Source: Chimonanthus salicifolius
Taxonomy: Eukaryota > Streptophyta > Magnoliopsida > Laurales > Calycanthaceae
Reading direction: 5' to 3'
Assembly (NCBI GenBank): GCA_013350335.1
Contig: CM023539.1
Location: 11,036,302 to 11,100,301, forward strand
DNA: 64,000 nt
This document shows positions 35,929-48,595 of this stretch, one piece after another (position 1 is the first letter of the stretch; the number at the start of each line of letters is the position of its first letter). Position numbers and translations under genes: made by a program. A model generated the notes under the pieces. That model saw nothing but the letters and a program-made list of their open reading frames with translations, searched no databases and was not told the origin of the DNA.

Positions 35929-36865
35929 ATGGTTATGGCACCTTGACTGAAGGTCTGTTGCATCACTAGATCCATTCGAATTATCACTAGATCCATTCGA
36001 ATTGCCCGCATCCTATCCCATAAGAAGTTATACACCACAAGAAACTTCTCATCATAAGGACGGTCCAACAAACCCAGAAGATAGTCAATTGTTTTTATTA
36101 AGACTGGCATGGGCCTCATCAACTCTCCTCACTTTTAGCCGTCTTTGCACACTGTAAACATAAATTGATTCAGCAGGTTACCTATTGCCCATGAAGAAAG
36201 GTGATTCCAAAACAGATTAGACTTGAATAGAAAAGATTATGGATTACCTTCTTTATGGCAAGGAATTTGCTCGTTTGATTTCTATTCTCATCCAACATTT
36301 CACATTCGTCAAGATCTCCCATCCTCTCACGTTTCTTTCTTTCAGATTCTAATATTAGAGACAAACCCACATTACACATCAAAATTATTAACAAAAAAAA
36401 AAGAAAAAAAATGATATAAAAGAATATAAGAAAAAAGATCCATGCATTTTTCCTTGAATGCTCAACAATGAGAAATGGCATACCAGGGCACATTTCTTGA
36501 CATAAGCCAACGACTGCAACTTTCTCCACTGGATCTTGATCAGCACCTCCGATGGAAAAACTTTCAAGAAGAGGACTAGAAGAAGAAAGAAAATACCCCC
36601 AGAAATAGAAAGGACATCAAAAAATGACGGACAAACTAATTTATAGATAGGGAACGGAATTTAGAAAAGAAAGAAGAGGAAACGCCACTTAAAGAAAATG
36701 AAAACGAAAATGGGGAAGACAAGAAGAAAGAAAATAAAAGGAAAGTATGTACCAGTGGCCGCCGTGAGGAGAAGGGCTGCGACGGTGACCGCCAAAAGAA
36801 GAAGGAGAAGGGCTTCGAACGTTGCTGCCGATAGGAGAAGGAGAAGGGCTGGGACGAGACCTCAT
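35926..36865 (-). pseudogene. SAC3/GANP-family (SAC3C-like) gene copy, broken in exon 4
   Basis: Exons on the minus strand: 36865-36753 (start ATG, Ser/Pro-rich MRSRPSPSPSPIGS), 36575-36484 (ends VVGLCQEMCP), 36348-36248 (ESERKKRERMGDLDECE, IKK at the end) and 36151-35926. Junction phases close correctly with GT/AG borders. The family is involved in mRNA export. Exon 4 has a one-base deletion near 36120-36130 (an early TGA follows AKSEES), a direct duplication that repeats IRMDLV (about 35970-36000), and then stops at ATGTTG where the 35189-35928 inverted repeat begins. The exon equivalent to 17642-17785 is not found beyond the viral relic. Compared with the plus-strand copy at 15941 it keeps exon 1 and 12 more bases in exon 2. 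Clearly a pseudogene now. Confidence 0.82.
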
Positions 36866-38205
36866 TGTATTCGAAATCGACTCGACGAGAGAGAAGATTG
36901 GGAAGAGATCGGAGATTTCCAACGGAAAAATGACAGAGAGACGAGAGGGAGAATAATAGATTTCTTAATCGAATCCCTAATACATTAATTTATATGGGTG
37001 TCCGGAGAACATATATTTATTTAAAAAATTAAATAATTTAAACCTTTTTATTTTCAATATTAATAATGTATATATTTAATTTATATTAGTAATTTTTTTA
37101 AATATTGTTTATCTCAATTATAGAATTAAATAAATGATTATTGATTTTTTTTTTAATTTAGTATAATTAAATGGGTTTTGCTTTGAATACTTTAATTTAA
37201 TAACTACATTTTTTTTTTCTCATTTTACACAATAGTTCTTTTGTTTTAATTATCCAAGTGTCAATATTTCATGAATGAAAAAAAAAAAAAAAAAAAAAAA
37301 GAGAGTAGGTGTTTCATTTAATAAAAATTGAAGTTGAAGTATACAAAGTAAATCCCTAAAAATAAATATATAAAATCAACAAATTTAAATTATTTAACAT
37401 AAACAATTGAAAAAAGTTCTAGATCAATTCTCGAATTATGTACTCAAACCAAACAATAAAAAAATGTAATTAAATTTATTTTCATAATTATAATATTGAC
37501 AATCTATAATTGTTTTAGTCATTTTCTCTAATTTCTTAATCATTTCATTTTCTTACATTTTTTCATCATTTTAACATTTTTTTCTCTTCTTCCAATTAAA
37601 TTTATTAATTAAAATTCTTAATTGATCATTTGTCAAATTTATCAATGATTGGTCACCTTATATTATAGTTTATAATATTTATGTTGTATTCATGTGATAT
37701 TTTACAAAGTCCACTCAACCATTCTTGAAATTTAGATGATCATTGTTGTGAATTTACATGCATTGTGTATTTATAAGATCTCATATATATATTTGGTATT
37801 ATTATATTTTAGATAGGGAAATTTGATTTGGGCATGTGCACCTCAGCCCATTAGGCTAGGGATTTAAAATGTGATCAGACAAATACATATTGAAAATACG
37901 TACCATATCGACAATAAATCACCGATACAGTTTATTTCTCCTCTATTATTTTATTTTAAAAAAAATGCAAAAAATAAGAAAATGGAGAAACATGAAAAAT
38001 CTAAAGTGAGCATACCTTTTTAAAAATAAATGTCATTTTTATACAATATTAGATCTTTGAAAGTTGAAATTTTGATATGAATAAACTATCTCTTAAAAAT
38101 TTGAAAATATCTTAATTTTTTTTAAAATGTCTAAAAAGATAAAAAAAAAAAAATAGAAAACCAACACGTGAAGACACCTAATATAAAATTCATTTTCTCA
38201 AGTAT
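36866..38205. other. Upstream of the SAC3-like copy, AT-rich spacer
   Basis: 36866-37000 is probably 5' UTR and promoter of the minus-strand SAC3-like copy. Beyond that is AT-rich sequence with a run of A at about 37278-37301. 37857-37945 resembles 39225-39305 (ATATCGACAATRAATCAC words). No gene. Confidence 0.4.
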
Positions 38206-38451
38206 TGTAACGACCCGACCCGACCCGACAACAGGGCTTAGGGCTTAACTCAGTAAGATATTGTCCGCTTTGGGCTTCGCACACAGCTCAAACCCGCACG
38301 GTTTTGCATTTGGGCCCAGGCCCACGTGGCCTGGCCCAAAAGGCCTCTTACTTGAGTTCAAGGGGGTGGCCACACTTAAATCCCCTAATTTCTTCCCCTC
38401 CACCACCGATGTGGGACTTTTTTTCCCACATTGGTGGGTTGGGGTATCACA
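38206..38451 (+). mobile_element. Solo LTR of a TRIM-like element, 246 bp
   Basis: It starts TGTAACGACCCGACCC and ends GGGGTATCACA, with perfect 5-bp flanks AGTAT (38201-38205 and 38452-38456). It contains GATGTGGGACTTT and CCCACATTGG, like 16584-16916. No coding, so a solo LTR of a small (TRIM-class) retrotransposon is the best reading. Confidence 0.8.
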
Positions 38452-38456
38452 AGTAT

Positions 38457-40234
38457 CCTCAATGACATGTATCTTCTATTACAATTCAAAAATTTTTTAT
38501 TGTAAAACATTCTGCATTTAATAAAAATATTGAAATATTAGAAAAATTACACAAATACCTTGAAAACTATATCAATCACATTAAATGCTTTTCATTAAAT
38601 TCTAGATCATCAATATATCATTTCATTAATTTTTTTCTACAACAAAATGAAAAATATTAGAAAATCTTTCATTAATCTTTCAGAAAAAAATTGAAAAATT
38701 ACATACATCCTATAGACTATATCAATCACATTAATACATCTCCATTGAATTTCATAAGCACTTAATATTATTTCATTAATTTATTTAAAAAAAAAAAAAA
38801 CTCTAATTTGAAATTATCTTTGAGCCAAATTTAAAGAAGTTGATGAAAATAATTCAAAATGATCAACTTTTAAGAAAAGAAAATATTTGAAATTGATAAA
38901 TACCTTTCAAACTTGTATCAATTGTATTTTCAATCGATATGCCATTGTCCAGCCAATCTGAATTTTCTATCCTTGCCTTAGGGCCCAATATAGGAAATAT
39001 ATTCTTTGCCATAAGCATCTCGAATTCGAACCTCAACTAAGGGCCCGACATAGGAAATTTATTTTTTTTTCCCATAAATTGCACTTGTTGATAATTAATA
39101 TGCACCTTTTATACAACAAAGAATAGAACGTGAGTAAACCTAAATAAAGTCCACAGTTGGCCCAATTTCACTGATTACTTTAATTCCAAACCAGGTTGCT
39201 TGCACTTCAGCTCCTTATATCAGGGTTTTAAATTGGGTTCAGACAAATACGTATCAAGGAAACGCGCTATATCGACAATGAATCACGGATATAGTTTATT
39301 TTCTTCATTTTTTTATTTTTGATTTTGGCAAAGGTAGGGTAAAAACCTTCCTTAATCTTCAATAAAGAAATGGTCCAAACGAACTTTCGTTCGTAGTGGT
39401 TCCCAATCAAAGAAGACGTTAGAAGCAATCTCTGGTGAAGCTTGTTATTATTACTTGAATTTAGCTTGACTAAGTTAATTAAATCCACCAAAAAAATACA
39501 AACTCAATCGAACAATTAAATAACTTTAAAGCATAATTGTAATGAGATTTAATTCAACTCAAGAAACACATGATTCAAATGACTAAACAAAAATTTACAA
39601 GTCAAAGAACTTCTTCTTCTTTTTTCCAATTGGGCTCTCAAAATGATTCTCACCAAGCCTATGCCTAACCTCTTTTATAGTTAAAGGTTGGGTGAAAAAC
39701 AATAAAATGCATTAATTACATTATGAGAATTTCCATAACATCCGCACCAAAATCAAAGTTTCCTCAAAACTAGCATCTAGATTTCTTCCGATGGTGTTGG
39801 CTCTTCTACAGCCACCAAGGAGCCATGGAGGATTCCCATAAGATGTTTGGATTTTCCAAAGTCTCTTCAAGGACCAAGAAGCCTTCATGAATGCAATCAT
39901 TTTAGAAAGGAGTCCTTTCCATTGGACTTTGAACGAATTCATGTTCCAATAAGTCATGATCAATCCCAAAGAGATGGTGAGGTCTTCTAGGCCTTAGTCT
40001 TGCTAAATTTTAGGTTTTAATGAGTCATAGATAATTCCAAGAAGATGGTTGGTTTACCCATGTATAGGAATGAGAAATCATGCACCTTATAAAAGAAGCC
40101 ACAACCTAGGTGAACGTCCAACCATGCAATACATGCATGCATGCCATGTGGAATGGTGAGGTGGATTTGATAACAAATGATACGATGACATGTGGAAGAT
40201 GAGGTGGAGAGAAAAAGTTGATTTGTATGCCTAG
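38457..40234. other. Intergenic DNA, no gene recognised
   Basis: AT-rich, with a weak third copy of the 27990-28290 segment at 38700-38830 and the 39225-39305 repeat noted above. The reading frames at 39267-40310 show no recognisable protein. Confidence 0.4.
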
Positions 40235-41640
40235 GTGGATGTAGGGCGTCTAGAAATAAGTTGAGGTTTAAGACAAAAAATCTAAACGGGGCTTTCTTGG
40301 TATTTATCATATTATTATAAGTAATATTTAATTAAAATTTTAATTATATATTATAAAATAAATTATTCTAGACAATAATTTTTTCAAATTAAAAAGATCA
40401 AGAGGCCAACAATACAGAGCATTGAAAAATTTACCCATCCAAGTGAAATTAGCATATTCATCCCAGTAAAATTAGCATATTCAGAAATTAAAATAGAATA
40501 AGAACACTTTAAAATATCAGTATACTGAGTGGGCCGAAGTGCAAACAGAGAGTGAGAGATGTGTTCTCTCTACTGCTCTTACCTTCTTCTTCTTTTCTAT
40601 ATAATTTGAATAAGGGTGATTATTTAGAGACGGGGACACGGGTTTTCAAATTTTTACTGGAAATTACCATTTTGCCCTTCCACTTCCACACCGTCCGGAC
40701 GTGAATTAAGAACATTTTTTCTTCGTTCGGACCATCGGATCATTCGGTCCATTATTCATGCGTAAATTGCATTCGTTCGGACCGTCTACAGATGCCACAG
40801 TAATGCATAGTGCATCAGTTAAAAAAAACTATATAATTTCTATAGTTTTGAATAATAAAATCTCCTTTAAAATTTTAAAGTTATTTTTTAAGCACTGTGT
40901 ATTTTCAAAATTTCTCAAATTGAATATCTGGACTAATTACAATAACGTAATAAAAATACTTTAAAACTTTAAGGTCTTTTGACATTCCCAAATGTTTAAA
41001 ATACAGTGTTTTACAAATAAAGGGCATCCCTCGGCTGTGCCGAAAATACACTTCTGGAAGTCCAAACGACAAACCATAAAAACCGTTGAACTCCAAATTC
41101 AAAACTAAACAAATATGTGAAATTTAAAAAACTTAGATATTTCAAATTATTGTTTAACTGGATTTTTTTTGTTTTGAAGAAAGGACGGGATTTGGAATGG
41201 GAAAATGTCACCTATTTTTTGTAAACAATCATTTGAAAGATCTAAGTTTTTAAATTCCACATGTTTCTTCAGCTTTGAATTTGGAGTTCAACAGTTTTTA
41301 CGGTTTGTCGTTTAGACTTCCGAAAGTGTGTTTTCGGCACAGTTGAGGGATATCCTTATTTGTAAAACACTCTGTTTTAAGCATTTGGGAGTGTCAAAAG
41401 ACTTTGAAGTTTTAAAGTATTTTTATCAGGTTATCGTAATTAGTCCAAATATTCAATTCGAGAAATTTTGAAAATACATCGTACTTAAAAAATAACTTTA
41501 AGGAGATTTTATTATTCAAAACTATAGGAATTATATATATATTTTTTTTAACTAGTACACTATTGAAGCCCGAGGGGCCTTTTCCATCCAGGGCCTAATG
41601 CGATTGCCTTTCTTGCCCAAGGGTTAAGACGACGGCAGTG
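40235..41640. mobile_element. hAT-like element interrupted by a single large foldback
   Basis: 40235-40370 resembles 12940-13100 (AGTTGAGGTTTAAGAC..., TAATATTTAATTAAAATTTT). 41570-41630 has GGGGCCTTTTCCATC and GGGCCTAATGCGATTGCC, like the end at 13195-13230. Between them, about 40780-41570, lies a foldback of the same family as 17786-19205: arms of about 350 bp (from AGTTAAAAAAAACTATATAA to the mirrored ACTATAGGAATTATATATAT) with AAAACCGTTGAACTCCAAAT near the centre. 40625-40780 is the GC-richer part. Nested insertion is inferred. Confidence 0.6.
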
Positions 41641-44640
41641 GGTGGATGCTAAGGTGGCAATCCCAAACCCGTTTCACATCGTCTTTATTCTTCAATCTTA
41701 AATCCTTTTCACATTGAGACTTTTTTAGAGGTATTAGTGGAGTGACTTAAGTGCGTTCTTAGCAACTCGGTTTCTATCTTGTGTTGCCGAGCTTACTTCC
41801 TGACTGATCATAGAATTTTATAGCTATGGAAACAATTGATGAACACTAGTAAATGACAATTTTACTTTTGGATATGGGACTAGTTAGCCTTTATAATGTC
41901 TACATTAGATATATTTGATGGTATTTGTGAATTTTGCGAATAATTTAGGAAAATACAAGAAAAGGAAATAAAAATGTAGAAAAGTGAGCCAAAGTGCTTT
42001 TTTGAAGAGTTTGTGATTTTACCATCTAATTTTGAGAAATTATTGTGAATTATTATAATTCAAGTCCACATATGAGAGTTTGAATTATGATAATATTTTT
42101 AGAACTTTAATTATAAAAGGTGGTAAAATTCACAACACTGAACACTGATGGGCCCAAAATTTTTTAATGACATAGAATCAAGTATTTATGAAATTGAACA
42201 AATATGTCTTAACGTATTTATATTATATAATTTATAGGTGTTTGTGTGATTTTCCAAAAAATTTCAACAATTTCAGTGAAATTTGGGTTTTGATAGTCGC
42301 CATAAGCCAAACCATGGCTCTCTCATCTTATTAATCATTAAAGGGATTCCACAATTTTTAAATATCAGCCAATATAATACATTTATTTCAACAATTAAAA
42401 CAATAAAATAATTACCATAAATATAAATCTTGACGACGCAATGTAATATTTGATGCTTTAAAACTTATTATAGTCTACTGAGATCAAATAAAAATACATG
42501 ACAATATATTGGACAGATATGCCTACACTTAACATTAATGTATAGAACCTTTGAATTAAGGGCAAAACTCAAAAACAATTTGACAGTTATTTTCGAGTGT
42601 AGAGAGCCTTCAAGTGGAGTTCATTTTATAGTAAATGTAAATTATTCAAAATATTAATCTTCCATTGAAGTTTAGATTTAATTTAAATTTATATCCACTT
42701 GATACAATCTGATAATTGAATTGAACATCATAGGTAAAATATTATCCAAAATTAAAAGTAAAATTATTCGAAAAACCTTATTTTGAACAGTTTGATAAGT
42801 CAAATGATAAATTGTTCCGCTTATCTAATTTATATTAAAAGTAGGCTCTATCCATTGAATTAAGGGACTTATAGATGTAAAGATCCATCTAATGGATAAT
42901 AATTGGAAAATTTGGAAAAAGATGCATCAAATCCAACCAATGAAGTATGTATTAGTGTCTAATAATCTCCATCCAAACACATCAAACACAAATCCAACTC
43001 AATGAATTGTAACCATTTGACCCTTTAAAAGATTAATCTACAAAATATTAAGTGTAAACTTTGGTGGTATGAACAACATAGAAAATCAACCGAGTAAGCT
43101 AAAAATGAATTAGCATTGTTTTGTGATAAATTTAGATAATAATTAAATGCAACCACTCAACAAAATGGAATATTAAATCTAGACATGGTCAGTGGATGGT
43201 CAGAGAGATTTTATAAAACAACCGTCAAAGCATGAATGTTTTATAGAATTAAATGTTTCAGTAATATAAACGTGTATTTTAAGAAAGATCAATTGCAAGA
43301 GGGAACAAACTTTAACTGCAAAATATTGTTTAGTTAAACCAGTAGTAGGCCTTCCACTTGTAAAATTACCAAATGATTCACATAGGAAAAGTGCTACAAT
43401 ATTAATTTCTTGGTGCTTAGTGATGCTTTGGTTCCTTGAAACAAAAACCTTTTAAGTGACATTTCGGTCATATCAATCATTTCAATTGAAATATAATTTT
43501 AATTGAAATTCAGAAAAAAATTAGGCTGAGAATTTTTTAAATTGTTGATAGCAATGTCACAATATCGGCGGTATTTTCGAATTTACCATATTTTTATCGA
43601 CAAAATACCATTGCCACATTAATAACGTATATTTATCGACACAACAATAAATTTCCAATAAATCCCCAATAAATTCATGTAAAAAATGCGACAAATGATA
43701 ATATCTCGATAAATTCAATATTAGGAATTTTATTTTATTAATATTTTAATTTAAACTATTTTTATTATTTTTTAAATATTTATTTTTACAAGATTTTTCC
43801 ATTAATATCCTGATAAAAACTCAAAAATTTGAAAATATGCTGATATTACCATTCGCTGTTAATATCCCTAGAATGGTATTTGTGACTATGGTTCATAGTA
43901 ATTTCAGCAATTTCAAAAATGATAATAAGAAACATTCTACAATCGAAAAACTTCAGTTGAAATTTCATATTTAAAAATTTCGTAGGTCAACTGCATGAAG
44001 AATGGTACATACCCATCTCATCTAACTTAGGTCTGGGCAAATCTGCTAAATGCTCGAATTGAATAAGTTTGCATACATGAATATACATCATTATGAGCAT
44101 CCTGACATAATTAAAAATGAATCCCAAAATGCAAATGCTCACTCGAATCTCGAATTGAATACGTTTGCATACATGAATATACATCATTATGAGCATCCTG
44201 GCATAATTAAAATGAATCCCAAAATGCAAATGCTCACTCGAATACAAGTTAGATGCTCAGTTGAAATGATGAACATGAACCCACATGAGTTATGAATTCG
44301 ATTCTCACTCCACCCAAAAAGCTACTCCCTATAGAGTTACCCAGTTTATGGGTAGAGATGCTTGCACATGCCCCAAGAATTATTGGGTGCTCTATAAGGC
44401 CTGGAAAATAAGATACAGATTAGACGCTAGCACGCACAGAGGGTAAAAACTGGAAAGAAAGACAACCCCAAATGTTATAAGGCACAAATTATGATGATGA
44501 CGAATCTAAAATTAACAAAAATACATACATTAGTTGCCTGCACACAGACAAATCAGATGGTAAACAAGTCAGGATTTATATATAAGGGACACCATGGAAG
44601 ACAACGCAAACAATAATTCTAGGAAATCCATATGATCTTC
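41641..44640. other. Intergenic DNA downstream of GCP1
   Basis: No gene. 43560-43700 has TATCGGCGGTATTTTCG-type words like 30870-30990. A tandem duplication is listed separately. 44295-44400 (TGCACATGCCCCAAGAATTA) resembles the flank of the solo LTR at 7690-7716. Confidence 0.4.
44053..44244 (+). repeat. Tandem duplication, two copies of about 96 bp
   Basis: Two adjacent near-identical units, each starting CTCGAATTGAATA and ending AAATGCTCACTCGAAT, with CATTATGAGCATCCTG in the middle. Only a few differences. The reading frame over it is just this duplication. Confidence 0.85.
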
Positions 44641-44903
44641 CACGACTGCTTCTCCAACAGGATCTCATCCTTACAGTCCCAACTGCTGGTACCGTGCCTT
44701 TCCTTTGTGGATGAGCCAATATCACTTCATTTGTAGTTGCCAATAGGTATTTGTGACCAACATCCTATTGCAGAAGGAGATGAAACATTTGGCATTTGGC
44801 ATTTGGCTTAAATAACAAGCAAGCAGGCAATTATCACCTGAGAGGTGATTTATGGAAGACTCACAGTAGTCTCTCCGCCTCCTACCAGTGTAGAAATTTG
44901 CAC

Positions 44904-47900
44904 TCATGGTTGAGTAGAAGCTTGAATGATGGATGTAAGCGATGGATGCATTCGAGCTTTTCGTAAAGATCGAGCTTCACTCTTTCCTTTGGCATATTCC
45001 TCTCCCAGTGGCCATCTTGGTCTCAAATCAAACTGCTCCATGACACAAACAAAATCGTATCATATGAAATTCATAACTCATATAATACAAGATTAAGCGG
45101 GTTGTCTCATGGAGATCTTGGAAGCATAATCAAAGTTGCTTTTAAGATCCAAGACTAAAAGTCACGTTCTAAAAGATGGACATGATCTCTTGTGAATATA
45201 GGACAATATTTTTTAAGCCATACTGCTTGATCACATTTCCGATATCATCATAAGATACCAGTATGGGTATCAAACCCATCTCTATAGAAGTCCTTCGAAG
45301 GTCAATTAGTTTTGAGTGGTCACTTCTAATGATTGAGAAGAGAGTTCTTTTCCAGAAAATCTATTAATTTATAGATTGCAATTAATCTGAAAGAGAATCA
45401 ATAAACCAAAGGACTCCAAAGGACTACTAACATATACCAATAAATGCAAAATTTAGGTTCAAACTAAATGCACAAAGATTGCCCCAACTTCACAACAAAG
45501 CATTAAGAAGCAAATCAAATGGAATGTGGTAAAAAAATTACCTGTTGAAAGTGTACAAGCAGTTTGTCACAAAACAATGTAAACTGGCGAGTATTGCCCA
45601 TGCCCTTACAAAGTTCAGAGCGGAGGCACCTTTTTTATGGCTTGCCTGATTTGCTATCTACACATGCACAATGGCTCATACACAGACCAAGCATCTTATC
45701 TTAGTTTTGAAGATGCTACTACCTAGCCTCATCATCTGCCACTTACTTTTTCTCATTATGCTACCACTAGGGCAGAGTCCAGAATCCTACGTTACTCATT
45801 TTGTAAATATAGCTTTCCCACTAGTAATTCAATTGTTCTTTCATTCAACTAATTCTCAAATGCCTCTTATGTATCACACCCATCTAATATAACACAAGAA
45901 TTATGTTTATAAAAAATAACAGAGGGATTCTTGCATACACCATGGCTTACTACATCTTTTAGCTTTCTGAGGATTTTGTGAGGACAGAGAGCCAATCAAA
46001 AGGCTTCTTTTCAGATTCAAACAGCACAACTACATATTGATTTATGTACTTTTGGATGTAAACAAGAAATTATCAAAATAAAAAACATAAAATCTACTGA
46101 ATATTTTACTAGTTGGAAGTGTATGCTACTGGCAGGGAGCAATATGTTTGTCCAATAAGGCAATGATCCCCTGTAATCCACATTAAACAGCAACCTTCTA
46201 AGCCTGCCTATATGGGGCCCACCAATACTGACAGTGATGCATCAGTTTGAAAGATATAATTTTGAACATGGGGCCATGATTTTAAGGGCCATAAAAGTTT
46301 GTTTAAAGTGGTTAAAAATTTGTGGGCTTAAAATGGAAAATGGTTGATCCTAACAAGACGATTTTTATACCAATCACTATCACCGTTGGAGGCCGACGTA
46401 CGCAGTCTCAAAAAGGATGTGGCGTAAAGTGGAATGCGGGGGATCATTTGTGTGTGTACTACGACTGTGAACAAGGTACATGTGGGTTTTTTTTTTTCTT
46501 TTTAAGAAGGAATCTCCTACCAGCATAAAAACAATCTAAGGTCAAGGTTGTTCATACAAACCACTGAATCTTCTGGTTCATTGACAGGAGGTGGAGGATC
46601 AAATCTTCCCAAACGGAAGTGCTCAATCCCAGTCCAAGCAACCATTACACCTATCAAGAAAAGAACCAAAATTGTACTCTCAAGAAAAGTATTCATATGG
46701 AATCCAACAATGAAAACTCTATAACTTGGTGAACCATAACAATTTCAACAAATAACTCCATATGAGAACCCAAAAAAAGGAATTTTCTTAGGTAATTGTA
46801 TCTCTCTAAATTAGCTGTTAGCTTCATTAACCAAGTGTATTTTGGTAATACACTATCCTACAATATATTGCAAGATTAAAAAATTTTCCTTCTAAAATAT
46901 TTAGGACATGTTTAGCTTTCTAATAAATATTAACAATTTCTTATTCAACTCAACCCAACCAAGCGTAACCCCCCCTCATAGCAGCAAATATTGAGCAAGG
47001 GAATATTTTATGCTCTCTCTCTCCCTAACGAATTATCCATTGAAAACCCAATTGGTCCATTTGACCAAGTATACCTAAATGGGGTCTATTGGAAAGGTTT
47101 ATGCCTAAATACGGGCCCTACCAAAAATCACCTTATATGGCTCAATCAAGTTATGTTTTTTAACCCCATATTTTTTTATTACTTTAGATTATTTTTCAAT
47201 CCTTAAACTGTCTGGCCTTTAAAAACATGTGGAGCCCACAAAAAATCACTTTGATCACAAACATCTTTGCTATGACTGGCCAAAAATCACCTCAAATGGA
47301 TCAATGAAGCATGTTTTTTAGGCCCCAAAAATTCTGGTCACCTTGAATTACTTTTTAATAACTAAACTTTTGTGCCGTTAAAAATCATTTGGGACCCACA
47401 AAAGATCACTCTGCCTAGAAAGGTTTTAGTTGAATGTGGGCTCTACAAGATCACCTTGAAGGAATACTGTAACGACTCAGCCCTCTAGCACAATATTGTT
47501 CGCTTTGGTCCCACAGGACTTTGGATTGGCGAGCATACCCTAGAAATGCTCCCAAAAGGCCTTGTGCTAGAAGGAGGAGTAGCTCCATCTTATATACTAG
47601 GGAATTTCCATCACTCTAGGCAATGTGGGACAAGCTATGAAGCTCGGATACTCCGAAACCATTCGAGTATCGGTGTCGGATACATTTCCGACACGGATAC
47701 GGCCGGATACATATTCAATTAAGTAAAGCAATTTTTAAATACGGATACGGCAGCAGACACGGAGGGACACGAGACACGGGAGGCGTGACGCGGCACGAGA
47801 TACGGCAGCAATGGAGAAAAGGGGAATATATATATATTTTCAGTATTATTTTTTTAACCTCAATAATCATTCACATATTATATATATATATATCTTTTCA

Positions 47901-48556
47901 TAATACTTTGCTAATAGTCTAACCTTTATAATATATATCTTTTGTAATCTTTACTAATATATATCTTTTGTAATGATTACTAATATATATATTGTATTCA
48001 TTAAAAATATAATTTTTTAATATTTTTATCTCATAGTAGAATTTATGAATTTTTTGTAAATGTCTGAATTTATTTTGTTGATATATATATATATATATAT
48101 AATTATTTTTTAATTTGGCGTATTCTGCCGTACCTGTATCCTAGTTTTTCAAAATTTGACGTATCCCCGTATCGGTGCTTCTTAGGGGACAAGGAATCAT
48201 GCCCCTAGAGATTTTCTCTCCCCTCTCACACGCCCACACAAATGAGGTATTACAATCCACCCCCCTTAGAATCAGAGTAGTCGCTGACTCTGTCCACACC
48301 ATAGACAGAGAGTTGAACCATTCTCTGATACCATTTGTATTACTCAGCCCTCCAGCACAATATTTTCTGCTTTGGGCCTCCCTGCAGGAGCCACACGACT
48401 TTGCATTGGTGAGTAAACCCAAGAAATGCTCCCAAAAGGCCTTGTGCTAGAAAGAGTAGCTCCATCTTAGGATGGAGACCAAACAACTGAAGAAAAGGAA
48501 CAATGAAGAAGAAGGTGGTTCATTTTGTCTTCTTTGTTATTTTCCTCCTCCTCCTC

Positions 48557-48595
<39 letters not shown>

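Noticed and set aside
35901..36122. Reading the minus-strand SAC3-like exon 4 as a complete small gene starting at MMRPMPV
   Set aside because: The ATG arises only after the frameshift; the upstream exons with matching phases show it is an internal piece of a broken gene.
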